Shown here: positions 16,870 through 26,039 of the stretch, in pieces
Layout: each line of letters starts with the position of its first letter
Position numbering within the stretch: the first letter of the stretch is position 1
DNA from: MTP4 sp052056915
GTDB lineage: Archaea > Halobacteriota > Methanosarcinia > Methanosarcinales > Methanosarcinaceae
DNA length: 64,000 nt
Assembly: GCF_052056915.1 (NCBI RefSeq)
Contig: NZ_CP195119.1
Coordinates: 1,550,001 to 1,614,000 of the forward strand
Direction of reading: 5' to 3'
The notes under the pieces: model-generated
Databases searched by the model: none
What the model saw: the letters and a program-made list of their open reading frames with translations, nothing else
What the model was told of the DNA's origin: nothing
Position numbers and translations under genes: made by a program

Positions 16870-18132
16870 ATGAAAGTTGATCTGACAGGACCCCTGTACT
16901 CCTCCCTAGAAAACGCCACAAAAGAGTACAAGCAGGCAAAAACCGAGGGAAACGCAGGAAAAGCAAAGAAAAAAGCCCTGGAATGCGCGAAAATAATGAA
17001 AGTCCTGGCCGAAAAAGTCCCTTCCCAGAAAAGCGCTTACCTTGAAAAGGCCGAGAAGTGGGAAAGAATGGGCGATAATGTGGAAAATTCCATCCGGGCA
17101 CAGAGGGAAGGAAACTCACGTTCCGGAAGGACCGGAGGAAGAGCCGGAAGCGGTGCAGGGAACAGGACCGGAGGGGGAAGAGCAAACGGAAGTGGGAGCG
17201 GGAATGGAAACTCCGGAGGAGCCGAGGTCGAAGGCGAAGACGAACTGCTTGCCCAGGCCGAAGCCCTTATTGAGAAATCCTCTGTCCGCTGGGACGACAT
17301 CGGCGGCCTTGACGAAGTCAAGCGCCTCATGAAAGAGACCATAGCCATTGCAGGGCTCCAGAAACCAAGCTCGATCAAACCCTGGAAGGGGATCATGCTC
17401 TTCGGACCCCCTGGGACCGGAAAGACCCTCCTTGCCGCCGCAGCCGCCGGAAGCCTTGACGCCAAATTCTTCAACGTAAAAGCTGACAATGTGCTTTCCA
17501 AATACTTCGGGGAATCCTCGAAACTGGTTTCCGCCCTCTATAAAGCTGCCCGGAACCATGCCCCCTCAATCGTCTTCATCGATGAGTTTGACTCCATCAG
17601 CCTCTCCAGGGAAGGCGAAAGCAGCGAGTCCTCCCGCCGCCTGCTCTCGACCCTCCTCTCGGAACTCGACGGCCTGCAGGACAAGAAAAGTGACAGGCTA
17701 ATGCTCACCCTGGCCGCCACAAACACCCCCTGGGACCTGGACGCAGCCGTTCTCTCAAGGTTTCCGCGCCGCATAATGGTGCCCCTCCCGGACAAAAGCG
17801 CCTGCAAGGAGATTATCAAAATCCACATAAAGGACCTTGACGCCTCAAAGCTCGACCTGGACAAGCTTGCTTCCACCTGTGTTGAAAAGTTTTACGCCGG
17901 CCGCGACCTCCAGAACCTTTGCCAGCAGGCTATGTGGAACATGATCCGGGAAGAGAATAAAGACCTGGATAAGCTTGCGGAACTCCCCTACAAGGAGCTG
18001 GAGAAACGAAAGCTAAATGTAACTTCCCTTAAATTCGATTATTTTGAAACGGCGTTTGAGAAGATCAGGTCGCCGCTTACAAAAGCGCAGCTTGCGAAGT
18101 ATGAAAAATGGAATGAGGAATTCGGAGGCTGA
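16870..18132 (+). CDS. Vps4/CdvC-like AAA ATPase with MIT-like N-terminus
   Basis: 420 aa; AGGTG precedes the ATG. Residues about 5-75 form three short helices (ATKEYKQAKTEGNAGKAKKK, LEKAEKWERM) like an MIT domain. A Gly/Ser/Arg-rich linker spans about 80-118. The AAA domain has WDDIGGLDEVK (141-151), Walker A GPPGTGKT (179-186), pore loop KYFGESSK, Walker B IVFIDEFD (234-241), AATN sensor 1, and finger Arg residues in LSRFPRR. The end, FEKIRSPLTKAQLAKYEKWNEEFG, matches the C-terminal helix of Vps4. This places it in the meiotic clade of AAA proteins rather than with PAN or Cdc48. Expected role is ATP-driven disassembly of ESCRT-III-like polymers, probably the two small proteins upstream. Confidence 0.85.
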   Translation: MKVDLTGPLYSSLENATKEYKQAKTEGNAGKAKKKALECAKIMKVLAEKVPSQKSAYLEKAEKWERMGDNVENSIRAQREGNSRSGRTGGRAGSGAGNRTGGGRANGSGSGNGNSGGAEVEGEDELLAQAEALIEKSSVRWDDIGGLDEVKRLMKETIAIAGLQKPSSIKPWKGIMLFGPPGTGKTLLAAAAAGSLDAKFFNVKADNVLSKYFGESSKLVSALYKAARNHAPSIVFIDEFDSISLSREGESSESSRRLLSTLLSELDGLQDKKSDRLMLTLAATNTPWDLDAAVLSRFPRRIMVPLPDKSACKEIIKIHIKDLDASKLDLDKLASTCVEKFYAGRDLQNLCQQAMWNMIREENKDLDKLAELPYKELEKRKLNVTSLKFDYFETAFEKIRSPLTKAQLAKYEKWNEEFGG

Positions 18133-18419
18133 GAGTTCTACCTCCACACGTCCCTTTCCGTAAAACTCACTTATCAGTATCCCATCTCTTTTTCCTTTCC
18201 AGCCTCTGAAAGAGTCCTGGTATCACGGAGTTACCCGGGAAAAAATCTGTGATTGAGTATTCATACTTGACCCTTTATATACCAGCTGGACATAAATAAG
18301 ACAGTCGACTGCAAGTCAATGTGGAATTTTTAAAAATTATGGAATGAAATAAAAAGTTTTAAAAGGTTGAACTTCATAAAGGTTAAGAATTAAGAAAGCC
18401 ATACCTGGCTTTTGGGGAC
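18133..18419. promoter_or_regulatory. Spacer with probable promoter for downstream TPR gene
   Basis: A 287-bp gap after the AAA ATPase gene. CTTTATATA at 18272-18280 is a good TATA box, followed by the palindrome CCAGCTGG. The two TPR genes downstream may therefore be transcribed separately from the ATPase gene. Confidence 0.4.
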
Positions 18420-19478
18420 ATGTATCTACGGGGTGATACTATTAGTCGAAGGAGAAAAAATGGGGAAACTGGAAATACCACTGTTAACCGTGAACGGGCT
18501 AAAGAATGGTTTGAGAAGGGGCTGGACACGTCAGATCCGGAAGAAAAATTACTGTATTACGCCAGGGCCTTAAAAAGCAATCCTGAATATGTTGAAGCCT
18601 GGATTGAGAAAGGAAATACCTTGCTGGAACTCGGGGTTGCAGAAAGTGCGAGCAAATGTTATGACAGGGCTCTTGAGATCGGCCCGGACTCCCTGAAAAC
18701 ACTGGTATATAAAGGAAATGCCCTTTTCGCTGCAGCGAGGTACGGAGAAGCCGTTGAATGTTATGAAAAGGTCCTTTCCCGGGAACCTGAGACTGCCGAG
18801 ACCTGGCTCAATAAAGGAATTGCTTATGCCCGAATTGGAAAAGCACAAAACGCCCTTGACTGTTTTGACAGAGCCATTTCCATTGAACCTGATTTTGCGA
18901 AAATCTGGCTTTGTATGGGAGATACTCTGGAAACTATAGGGAAGTGTGAGGAAGCACTTGAGGCTTATGAGAAGGGACTTTCAATAGGCCCTGAAGATGC
19001 TTCTTCCTGGACCAGAAAGGGAAAAGTACTCCGCAAACTTAAAAAGCATGAGGAAGCCCTCGAAGCCCTCAAAAAAGCCCTCGAGCTAAACCCGGCATCT
19101 TTCAGGGCCTGGGGAAGTATGGCAGCTTCATTCTACGTGCTTGAGAGATACGAGGAAGCGCTTGAAGCCTGTGACAGAGCCATTGAACTTGAACCGGAAT
19201 TTGCAGGCCCCTGGAATGACAGGGGGATTGTTTTAGTTAAGTTAGGACAGCTCGAAAAGGCCCTTGAAGCATATGAAAAAGCGCTGGAACTAAGGATGGA
19301 CAATGCAAATATCTGGTTCAACATGTGCGACGTCCTGGCCACCCTCGGAAGATACGAAGATGCCCTGGGATGTTATAATAAAGCTCTCAAGCTAGATCCC
19401 CGGTCAACTGCTGCCTGGAATGAAAAAGGAAATTTCCTCCAGAAACTCGGAAGGCCGGAAGAAACCCTCAAAGCTTGA
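18420..19478 (+). CDS. TPR-repeat protein
   Basis: 352 aa built almost entirely of about nine 34-residue TPR units after a 30-residue leader; repeats show the pattern W-x-x-K/R-G ... L-G ... Y/A-E-x-A-L. The first unit, AKEWFEKGLDTSDPEEKLLY, matches the start of the other TPR proteins in this region. No signal peptide. The start is uncertain: ATG 18420 has a weak GGGGAC site, while an ATG with a good AAGGAG site at 18461 is in another frame and reads only 37 codons. It probably serves as a protein-binding scaffold in the same system. Confidence 0.8.
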   Translation: MYLRGDTISRRRKNGETGNTTVNRERAKEWFEKGLDTSDPEEKLLYYARALKSNPEYVEAWIEKGNTLLELGVAESASKCYDRALEIGPDSLKTLVYKGNALFAAARYGEAVECYEKVLSREPETAETWLNKGIAYARIGKAQNALDCFDRAISIEPDFAKIWLCMGDTLETIGKCEEALEAYEKGLSIGPEDASSWTRKGKVLRKLKKHEEALEALKKALELNPASFRAWGSMAASFYVLERYEEALEACDRAIELEPEFAGPWNDRGIVLVKLGQLEKALEAYEKALELRMDNANIWFNMCDVLATLGRYEDALGCYNKALKLDPRSTAAWNEKGNFLQKLGRPEETLKA

Positions 19479-19700
19479 AAAGGCCCGAAGGACCTGGAAA
19501 GCTCTGAAAACTTGAAAAAGCCTTGAACCTTGCAAGAACAAACAAAAAACCGGGATTCAATAAACATACATCAGATAGCGTCAGCTTCCAAAAAAGAGAT
19601 TTAAAGGCTTTAAGGCTGTCACGACCTATTTCTGTCACGACCTTTTCTGACACTACTTATTTCTGCCAGTAAAGCCTATATTTAACGGGGAGTGATGCCA

Positions 19701-20027
19701 TTGGGATTTCTGGACAAACTGCTGAAAAAGAAAATCGAAGGCAAGACCGCAGAAGAGTGGTACCGGCTCGCAGTTGGTGAAACCGATCCCGAGAAAAAGA
19801 TCGAATACTTCGACAAAGTGATCGAGCTAAAGCCTGACTTTGCCGGGGCCTGGAACCTCAAAGGGCTTGAGTACGTGGTCCTCAAAAGGTACGAGGACGC
19901 CATTGCCTGCTTCGACAAAGCACTTGAAATAAGGCCGAGTTATCCTGAAGCCAGGTACAATAAGGAAGATGCACAAACCGAGCTAAGGAAAAGCGAGGAG
20001 GAAATGGAAAAAGAATCAGAGGCATGA
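19701..20027 (+). CDS. Short TPR protein with amphipathic N-terminus, paralog
   Basis: 108 aa from TTG 19701, chosen because the GGGGAG site at 19687-19692 then has 8-nt spacing and the protein starts MGFLDKLLKKKIEGK like its paralog at 16429. Two TPR units follow (TAEEWYRLAVGETDPEKKIE and AWNLKGLEYVVLKRYEDAI) and a Glu/Lys tail. In-frame GTG 19692 and ATG 19695 would add three residues but overlap the ribosome site. It closes the rightward cluster; a long tandem repeat follows. Confidence 0.75.
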   Translation: MGFLDKLLKKKIEGKTAEEWYRLAVGETDPEKKIEYFDKVIELKPDFAGAWNLKGLEYVVLKRYEDAIACFDKALEIRPSYPEARYNKEDAQTELRKSEEEMEKESEA

Positions 20028-20043
20028 GCCTGATTAATTGAAA

Positions 20044-20283
20044 CTTATTTTCACTTCTTATTTTCACTTCTTATTTTCACTTCTTATTTTCACTTCTTAT
20101 TTTCACTTCTTATTTTCACTTCTTATTTTCACTTCTTATTTTCACTTCTTATTTTCACTTCTTATTTTCACTTCTTATTTTCACTTCTTATTTTCACTTC
20201 TTATTTTCACTTCTTATTTTCACTTCTTATTTTCACTTCTTATTTTCACTTCTTATTTTCACTTCTTATTTTCACTTCTTCTT
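20044..20283. repeat. 13-bp tandem repeat array, about 18 copies
   Basis: Near-perfect copies of TTTTCACTTCTTA run from about 20044 to 20283 between two convergent genes. The array contains the stop codon and last Lys codons of the geranylgeranyl reductase gene on the minus strand. Copies appear identical, indicating recent slippage expansion. The T-rich strand may act as the terminator for the rightward TPR gene. Confidence 0.95.
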
Positions 20284-21462
20284 TCGGTTCAGGGCCTGCA
20301 ACCCCATTTTTACGGCCCCGGGCATTTTCCCGCACTGCATGGCTTTCATCTGCTCGGGAGAGATGAACTTAAAAGCCGCATTCATCAGGGTATCTGACTT
20401 CATGATCCCGTCCATGAGCTGCCTTGCCTGAACCGAAGTTTCAAGCCCCTTCCCGAACTGCTCCCTCCAGCGCCGGTCGTACTCTTCAAGTTTGCATTTC
20501 CCGGCAGCAAACTCTGCGGCGGTTTCCCCGGCTATTTTTCCTGCAATCATGGCAGGAGGGATTCCACCCCCGTTTGTTGCGATAACGTGCCCGGCTGCGT
20601 CGCCAACGATCAGAGAATCTTCTGTTGCCGTTTTTTCCGGAGCACCGTTTACAGGAATGATGCCTGCAATTACGTTCATTACAGAAGCGTTTTTCATTTT
20701 AGGGGCTGCAAGAGGGTGGCCGCTCATAAAGCGGTGCAGGTACTCCTTTGCAGATACCCCTTTTTCTGCCATGCCGGTGCGGATCCCGATCCCCACATTT
20801 GCCCTGTCCTCGCCTTCGGGAAAAATCCAGGCGTAGCCTCCGGGCACAAAGTCTTTTCCGAAATACATCTCAAGGGCATCGGGATCGATATCGACGTTCC
20901 TTACCTGGTACTCAATGGCTACGGAGGTTTCTTTCGAACCAGGTTTCCAGGAGAGACCTTTTGACTTTGCGACCAGGGAATTGGGGCCGTCGGCTCCGAT
21001 TATAACCTTCGCATGAATCCTGTGTTTCCCGAAAACTCCGGAGGTCTCGACTGTTGTTCCTTCGACCTTTGTAACACGGGTCTTTACCATCAGCTCCGCT
21101 CCTGCACAGGCTGCCTGTTCTGCAAGGAACTGGTCGTAACGGCGGCGGTCAAGGACTGCACCTTTAACAGGGAATTCCGTCACGCTACCATTCGGGGGAA
21201 TGATGCGCTGGGTTTTGATGGGCTGCAGAATGCAGGACCCGGGGTAGTTGTCCAGGGTTTCCGGCAGTTCAGCATCAGGGAGGAGAGCCCGGACTTCCCC
21301 CGAACCGGGGAGAAAACCTGCGCACTGAATAGGGTTTCCAATTTCCTGCTTTTTGTCGATTAAAAGGACCGAGGCACCGCTTCTTGCGGCGTACATGGCG
21401 GCGGTGGAGCCTGCAGGCCCTGCACCCACCACGATGATGTCATAGGAGGCTTGAGGGATCAT
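20272..21462 (-). CDS. Geranylgeranyl reductase family flavoprotein
   Basis: 396 aa. N-terminal FAD-binding Rossmann motif VVGAGPAGSTAAMYAARSGA, the IGNPIQCAGF segment and IIGADGPNSLVAK identify the archaeal geranylgeranyl reductase family, which saturates the isoprenoid chains of membrane lipids (digeranylgeranylglycerophospholipid) or of quinone-like carriers. GDAAGHVIATNGGGI is the second FAD motif. Length is normal. The last codons (three Lys) and stop lie inside the 13-bp repeat array, so the C-terminus may vary between strains. It stands alone. Exact substrate cannot be told from sequence. Confidence 0.85.
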   Translation of the reverse strand: MIPQASYDIIVVGAGPAGSTAAMYAARSGASVLLIDKKQEIGNPIQCAGFLPGSGEVRALLPDAELPETLDNYPGSCILQPIKTQRIIPPNGSVTEFPVKGAVLDRRRYDQFLAEQAACAGAELMVKTRVTKVEGTTVETSGVFGKHRIHAKVIIGADGPNSLVAKSKGLSWKPGSKETSVAIEYQVRNVDIDPDALEMYFGKDFVPGGYAWIFPEGEDRANVGIGIRTGMAEKGVSAKEYLHRFMSGHPLAAPKMKNASVMNVIAGIIPVNGAPEKTATEDSLIVGDAAGHVIATNGGGIPPAMIAGKIAGETAAEFAAGKCKLEEYDRRWREQFGKGLETSVQARQLMDGIMKSDTLMNAAFKFISPEQMKAMQCGKMPGAVKMGLQALNRKKK

Positions 21463-21683
21463 AAAAGGGTCTTCCGGTTATTCATTTAGGCTCTGCAATT
21501 TACTATGGAATTGTTTATTAACCCTTTCCCGGAAGGCGGAGTAAAAGGCGGTCAATAGAAGTGCCGGAAGAGCATCAAGCCTCAAAATATCTAGAATTTA
21601 AGCAACGGAACAGGCAGTGAAACAGGCGGTGAAACGGGCAGTGAAATAGGCAGCTAAAGTGTCCATACGCTCCGGCAGGAAAA
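21463..21683. repeat. Spacer containing four 12-bp direct repeats
   Basis: At 21609-21656 four imperfect copies of AACAGGCAGTGA follow each other. The rest of the spacer shows no gene. Confidence 0.55.
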
Positions 21684-21845
21684 ATGAAAAAAATGCCTGA
21701 CAGCGTGATAGGGAACGTCGTAGACAAAGGCAGCAGCCGGATCATGCCCCTGAAACCGAAAGAAAGTGGGCCCTTCCTGAAAGTAGAGGTTGCAAACCAT
21801 GTATTAGATTCGAAAAAATAGATACCGGGGGTGAATATTTCCTGA
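21684..21845 (+). CDS. Possible small CxxC protein
   Basis: 53 codons read MKKMPDSVIGNVVDKGSS and later SRGCKPCIRFEKIDTGG, with one CxxC pair. GGCAGGA lies about 7 nt before the ATG. It is on the opposite strand between two leftward genes. The CKPC motif and ribosome site support it; the short length and lack of any recognised family argue for caution. Confidence 0.3.
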
Positions 21846-21858
21846 TGATTAACCCCGG

Positions 21859-24696
21859 TCAGGTGGCCAGGTTCAGGTCTTCTATGTAGACCCCTGCCCC
21901 GAGCCACCAGGTTTCGTCGACAGGCTGGACGTAGCTCATCTTTGGTTCAAGCGCCATGTTGCGGGCGGGGTTGTAGTAATGGTAGAAGATGAACCCTCCT
22001 CCCTGCTGCGCCAGGAAAATCTCGACCTGAGTGTAATTCACCCCGTAGGGGTCCTGGAGCCCGGAGAGGTCCTTTCCTATCAAATCGGGCTGATAGGGGA
22101 GCGCCAGGGTCGTTCCGTCATAATCGAAGGCATAGACATAGAGATTGTCGCGGACAAAGGTCCCGTTCAGGTCGTTGAACTCCGCGATCGCAGCATCCTT
22201 TCCGTTCGTACCGGCATACGCAATAGCTTCCCCGACAAAGGATTTCAGGCCATCTCTTACCTCGGGATCCGTTCCCGCAATCACGATAGGCGAATTCTCC
22301 GGAGGATCGTAGATACCAGCCCCGATGAGCCAGTCCTGATCCACCATCATCACGTAGCTGAGTTTTTGTTTGACTATGAAGTTATCCGAAGGGTCAGGAT
22401 AGAGATACCGGACGAAACCTCCTCCAGACTGCGTGGTGGCGACGAAGTCCTGAATATATGCGGTGCCGTTCGCGTCCGTGACGTTCCACCGGTTCGTCCC
22501 GATAATCTCGGGCTGGAAGGGGAGAGCCAGGGTGGTGCCATTTATGTCATATGCGAAGATGTAAAGTTCACCCTCAACGAATTTGCCGGTCTGGTTGTTG
22601 AACTCAAGAAGAGCGGCTTCCTGCCCGTTTACGTGCGCATATTCGAAGGCTTTCTCGACGAATGCCACGAGCTCCTCAGGAGATGCAGTGGAGCTTGTAT
22701 CCGGCGTCGGCTTGGGGGTCGGCGTCACTTCCGATTGGTTCTGGCAGTCCTTGTAATTGCCGCTGCATACAATGTAGGAGTTCCCATCACTCCCCTGAGC
22801 TAACCGGTAGTATGTGGTCTTATAGTACAGATTCGACTGGGTCGGGTGCAGATAGACATAATCCACCCATCCAGTCCCGTTTTTCAGGGCTCCTTCTAAA
22901 ATTTCGTCACGGAACGGTTTACCGGTAACATCTGTCTTGCCCTTGAAGTTCGTGCCGACAAGCTGAATGTTATCCGCATGTGCAACCATGGTCAAATTCA
23001 TATCGTAGACAAAGGCGTAGAGGCCCGGGTCTTCAGGGTTCAGATACGGAGCCTCGCCTGCGTTGATGCGCTGGAACGTATAGGAGGCATTCTTCTCGAT
23101 TGCTGCGGCAGTTATGTTTACAAGCTCCACCACAACGTCATCCGTGAATGTCTGCTGGGCGCATCCGACCCCAAGATTCCGGTAGATGATCCGCTCATAA
23201 TCGCTGACTCCCTGCTCGTCCCTCTGATCCCGCACATTATCGAGAGCCTGCTGGAAAGCGCTGACCAGTGTGTCAGGGACATCCCTGCTGAAGATATAGT
23301 AGAGGTCGTCCTCGCTCAGAGTATACACTATCTCATAGGCGTTGGGATCGGCTGCAGTCTGCAGCATCTGGTGCCGCCCTGCAAAGTCCCCTGTTGCCCA
23401 CATGTCGATCTGGCCCTCTTCCAGCATCCTTAGAAGATCCTCTGGGGTTTTCCCGTTTACTATCTGCGATGCACCCACACCCTGGCTGGCAAGGAGGTCA
23501 TTTTCGATGGAAGCCTCTACAGCGCCAATCCGGTACTGGTTGAGATCCTCCGGAGAGGAGATTGTAATATTGCTGCTCACCGGTGCATAGAGGACGAAAC
23601 TGGCCCTGGCAAAAGGTCCTGCCCACCGGTAAAGGGGGTCACGCTCGGGGGTGCGGACGATGGAGAAAAGCACCGTACTTGTGTTGTTCTGCGCTGCCTG
23701 GAAACCTTCCGCCAGGGGGACAATGCGGACATCTTCCCGTGAACGGTTCACGCCGATATTTTTGAAGACCGTTTCGAGGATCTCGACAGAGATACCGGTT
23801 ACATTCTCCTCTCCCTGGTAATTGAAGGGAGCCCACTCTTCGGTCAGGTAATTGAGCTGGGCAAGGCCGATCGATGGAATGTGGCGCCCAAGGATCCGCT
23901 CATAAGTGCTGACACCCTTAGCGTCTTTCTCCTGTTTGACAGCGTCGATTGCCTGCTGGAAGGACTGGACGACTGAATCGGGGACGTCTTTACTGAAGGC
24001 ATAGTAAAGATCCCGGGTCTCTAGTTGATACACGACCGTGTAGGAGTAAGCGTTCCCTGTAACCTCTTCGGTGAAGTACCTGCCTGCGGCCTCAGGGCAT
24101 GCCCAGAGGTCGATCTCACCGCTCTCGAGTCCGGCGATGATTGCCGATACGTTGCTTCCGGGCACGAGCTGGCTCTGGTCAACTCCAATATCGAGCAGCT
24201 GCTGGATCGCGACATCGTCGGCGATCACCCCGATCCGGTACCCCTCCAAATCTTCAGGGCTCTCTATCGTGATTCCCCGGTATCGCCTGGCAAAGAGGAC
24301 TTCCTTATCCGTGTAGATAGGCCCGGCCCATTTGAAGGACTGCTCCCGTTCGGGAGTCCTTGCCGTGCTGAAGAGAACCGTACCGTTCCCGGCAAGAGCC
24401 GCCTGATATCCCTCAGTCCAGGAAACGAGGTTTATCTCCTCCCGGCTCACCTTCTTCCCCATCTTATCGGTTACCACTTCAAGGAGATCAACGGAGATAC
24501 CTTTCAACGTACCGTTCTCCATATAGTTGTAGGGCGGTAGCTGTTCCGTATAGTATGCAAGGTCGGCCGACACCGTGGTATCGTTCAGATCTACAGGCGC
24601 AGCTTCACTTCCCTAAAGGGATCCGGCGGCCGGAGGCAGCGCTCCGAGCAGCACCGCAATAAGGATAAGATTCGTGTAGCGTAGAGATAGCGACAT
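21859..24696 (-). CDS. Secreted protein with two solute-binding and three Cache-like domains; in-frame TAG in signal peptide region
   Basis: Read from ATG 24696, codon 28 is TAG (24613-24615). Before it lies a clear signal peptide (MSLSLRYTNLILIAVLLGAL), after it 917 codons in the same frame. The mature part has two type-3 solute-binding domains in tandem (YYTEQLPPYNYMENGTLKGI; NYLTEEWAPFNYQGEENVTG), then three Cache-like sensor domains, the last two similar to each other (QSGGGFVRYLYPDP, QQGGGFIFYHYYNPA). No TM segment follows, so it is exported. A GTG at 24573 would skip the signal peptide and has no ribosome site. In Methanosarcinaceae TAG can be read as pyrrolysine, so readthrough is plausible; a nonsense mutation is the alternative. 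Likely role is binding amino acids or other small ligands outside the cell. Confidence 0.75.
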
Positions 24697-24944
24697 GAAA
24701 AGAGTCTGCTACTAACGTATAAATGAATAATGAACGCCCCTCACCATTTTGAAAAAGAACACACGCCAGGGGGGATATACAGAAAGATTGGCGTGCGCAA
24801 TGCCTGATAGCGTATAAAAAATTGGCTGTAGAATTGATTTGGTCTTTATCTTACGCTGTATTGCAAAAAAGAGAAACAGGGTCATTGATTCCTTAGCGTT
24901 TATCTAAAAGGATCTTTCCTGAGTTATCGTCTTTTTACAGGGCA

Positions 24945-25826
24945 TCATTCTATTTTTACGGCTTTCAGGAAAACTGCACCTGCCCTGCTTTCCACCTCTA
25001 CGCCAAAACCCGCATCTTCAAAAAGCTCTTTCCACTTGCCTTCCGAAAGCTGCGGCCCATGACGGTGTTTGTCTCCGAGAGGTTCAACTGCAGTCAACCA
25101 CCCTCCGCTTTTCAATGCCCTTTTGATCTCAAGCAGGGCATGCCGGATATCTTCAAGGTGGTGGAGCATGAAAAAGCAGGTCACGGTTTCAATTGAACCG
25201 GCTTCGAAAGGCAGGGCGTAAGCGCTTCCTTTCCTGAACTCCACATTTGGAATTCCCAGGATATCAGCGTTCATCTGAGCCTGCCCGGTCAGGGAGTCAT
25301 GTATATCGATGCCATAAATCTTTGAATCAGGGTTATTTCTTGCAATTTCCATTGTGATTTTCCCAAATCCGCAACCAACGTCCAGGATGCTTTCCCCCCT
25401 GATCCTGGGAAGGACATCAGGAAGGACCACGGCTCTCACCTTTCCCATCCTGTCTTCGGGATAGACGGCAGCCTCCGCTTTTTCCGCATCAATTGAGGTA
25501 AACGGAAGGATTGCGTAGACTTTCGAGCCGTTTACGGCCATCAGGCCCTTAACGTAAGCACTGCCCTCATTGGCCAGGACCAGTTCCACAAGTGAAACCC
25601 CCGTATCCCGGCTAAAGCGCAGGTTCCATTCCTCCTTCTTTTCGGGGTAGCGGATGGAAAGGGGAGTATGGATCACGAGGTAATGAGAATAGTCAGGGCT
25701 GAAATATGCGGATACGGACTCGGGCTCTTTCAGGCGTATCTCACTTATGCTGTCTTTGAACAGGGCAAGGATCTGAAGGGCATCCGAATCGGCTTCATTT
25801 CTTACGCTACCTATTTCTTCAAACAT
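24945..25826 (-). CDS. Class I SAM-dependent methyltransferase
   Basis: 293 aa. Residues about 1-135 form an N-terminal domain I do not recognise. The C-terminal half is a Rossmann methyltransferase with motif I ILDVGCGFGKITMEIA, the acidic IYGIDIHDS, and FFMLHHLEDIRHALLEIKRA. This resembles the UbiE/Methyltransf_11 group, acting on small molecules. Substrate unknown. It is unlike the four methyltransferases of the ABC locus, which share GECASIW or an O-methyltransferase layout. Flanked by spacers on both sides. Confidence 0.8.
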   Translation of the reverse strand: MFEEIGSVRNEADSDALQILALFKDSISEIRLKEPESVSAYFSPDYSHYLVIHTPLSIRYPEKKEEWNLRFSRDTGVSLVELVLANEGSAYVKGLMAVNGSKVYAILPFTSIDAEKAEAAVYPEDRMGKVRAVVLPDVLPRIRGESILDVGCGFGKITMEIARNNPDSKIYGIDIHDSLTGQAQMNADILGIPNVEFRKGSAYALPFEAGSIETVTCFFMLHHLEDIRHALLEIKRALKSGGWLTAVEPLGDKHRHGPQLSEGKWKELFEDAGFGVEVESRAGAVFLKAVKIE

Positions 25827-26039
25827 ACTCCTGAGTTCAAGTTTGGAGAATAAAAGCTCTCGTATAGGGAAACTTAAGAAAAAAGTCGAAGATCAACCGG
25901 AAAAGAAAGAAGTTAAAAAAGTGAGAGGAGGTGAAAGTTTGAAAAAAGTTGAGGGAAGGTTAGGTAAGTGAGTAAAGGTAAAAGTTTGAAAAAAAAAGTT
26001 GAAGAAAATTAAAAAGTGCAGATGAAAGATTACCTGCAC

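Noticed and set aside
20038..20397. Repetitive ORF reading FTSYFHFLFSLL
   Set aside because: It is the translation of the 13-bp tandem array; there is no start signal.
24801..24821. Short stretch ATGCCTGATAGCGTATAA resembling the start of the small ORF at 21684
   Set aside because: Similarity covers about 15 bp and stops at once; chance is the simplest explanation.
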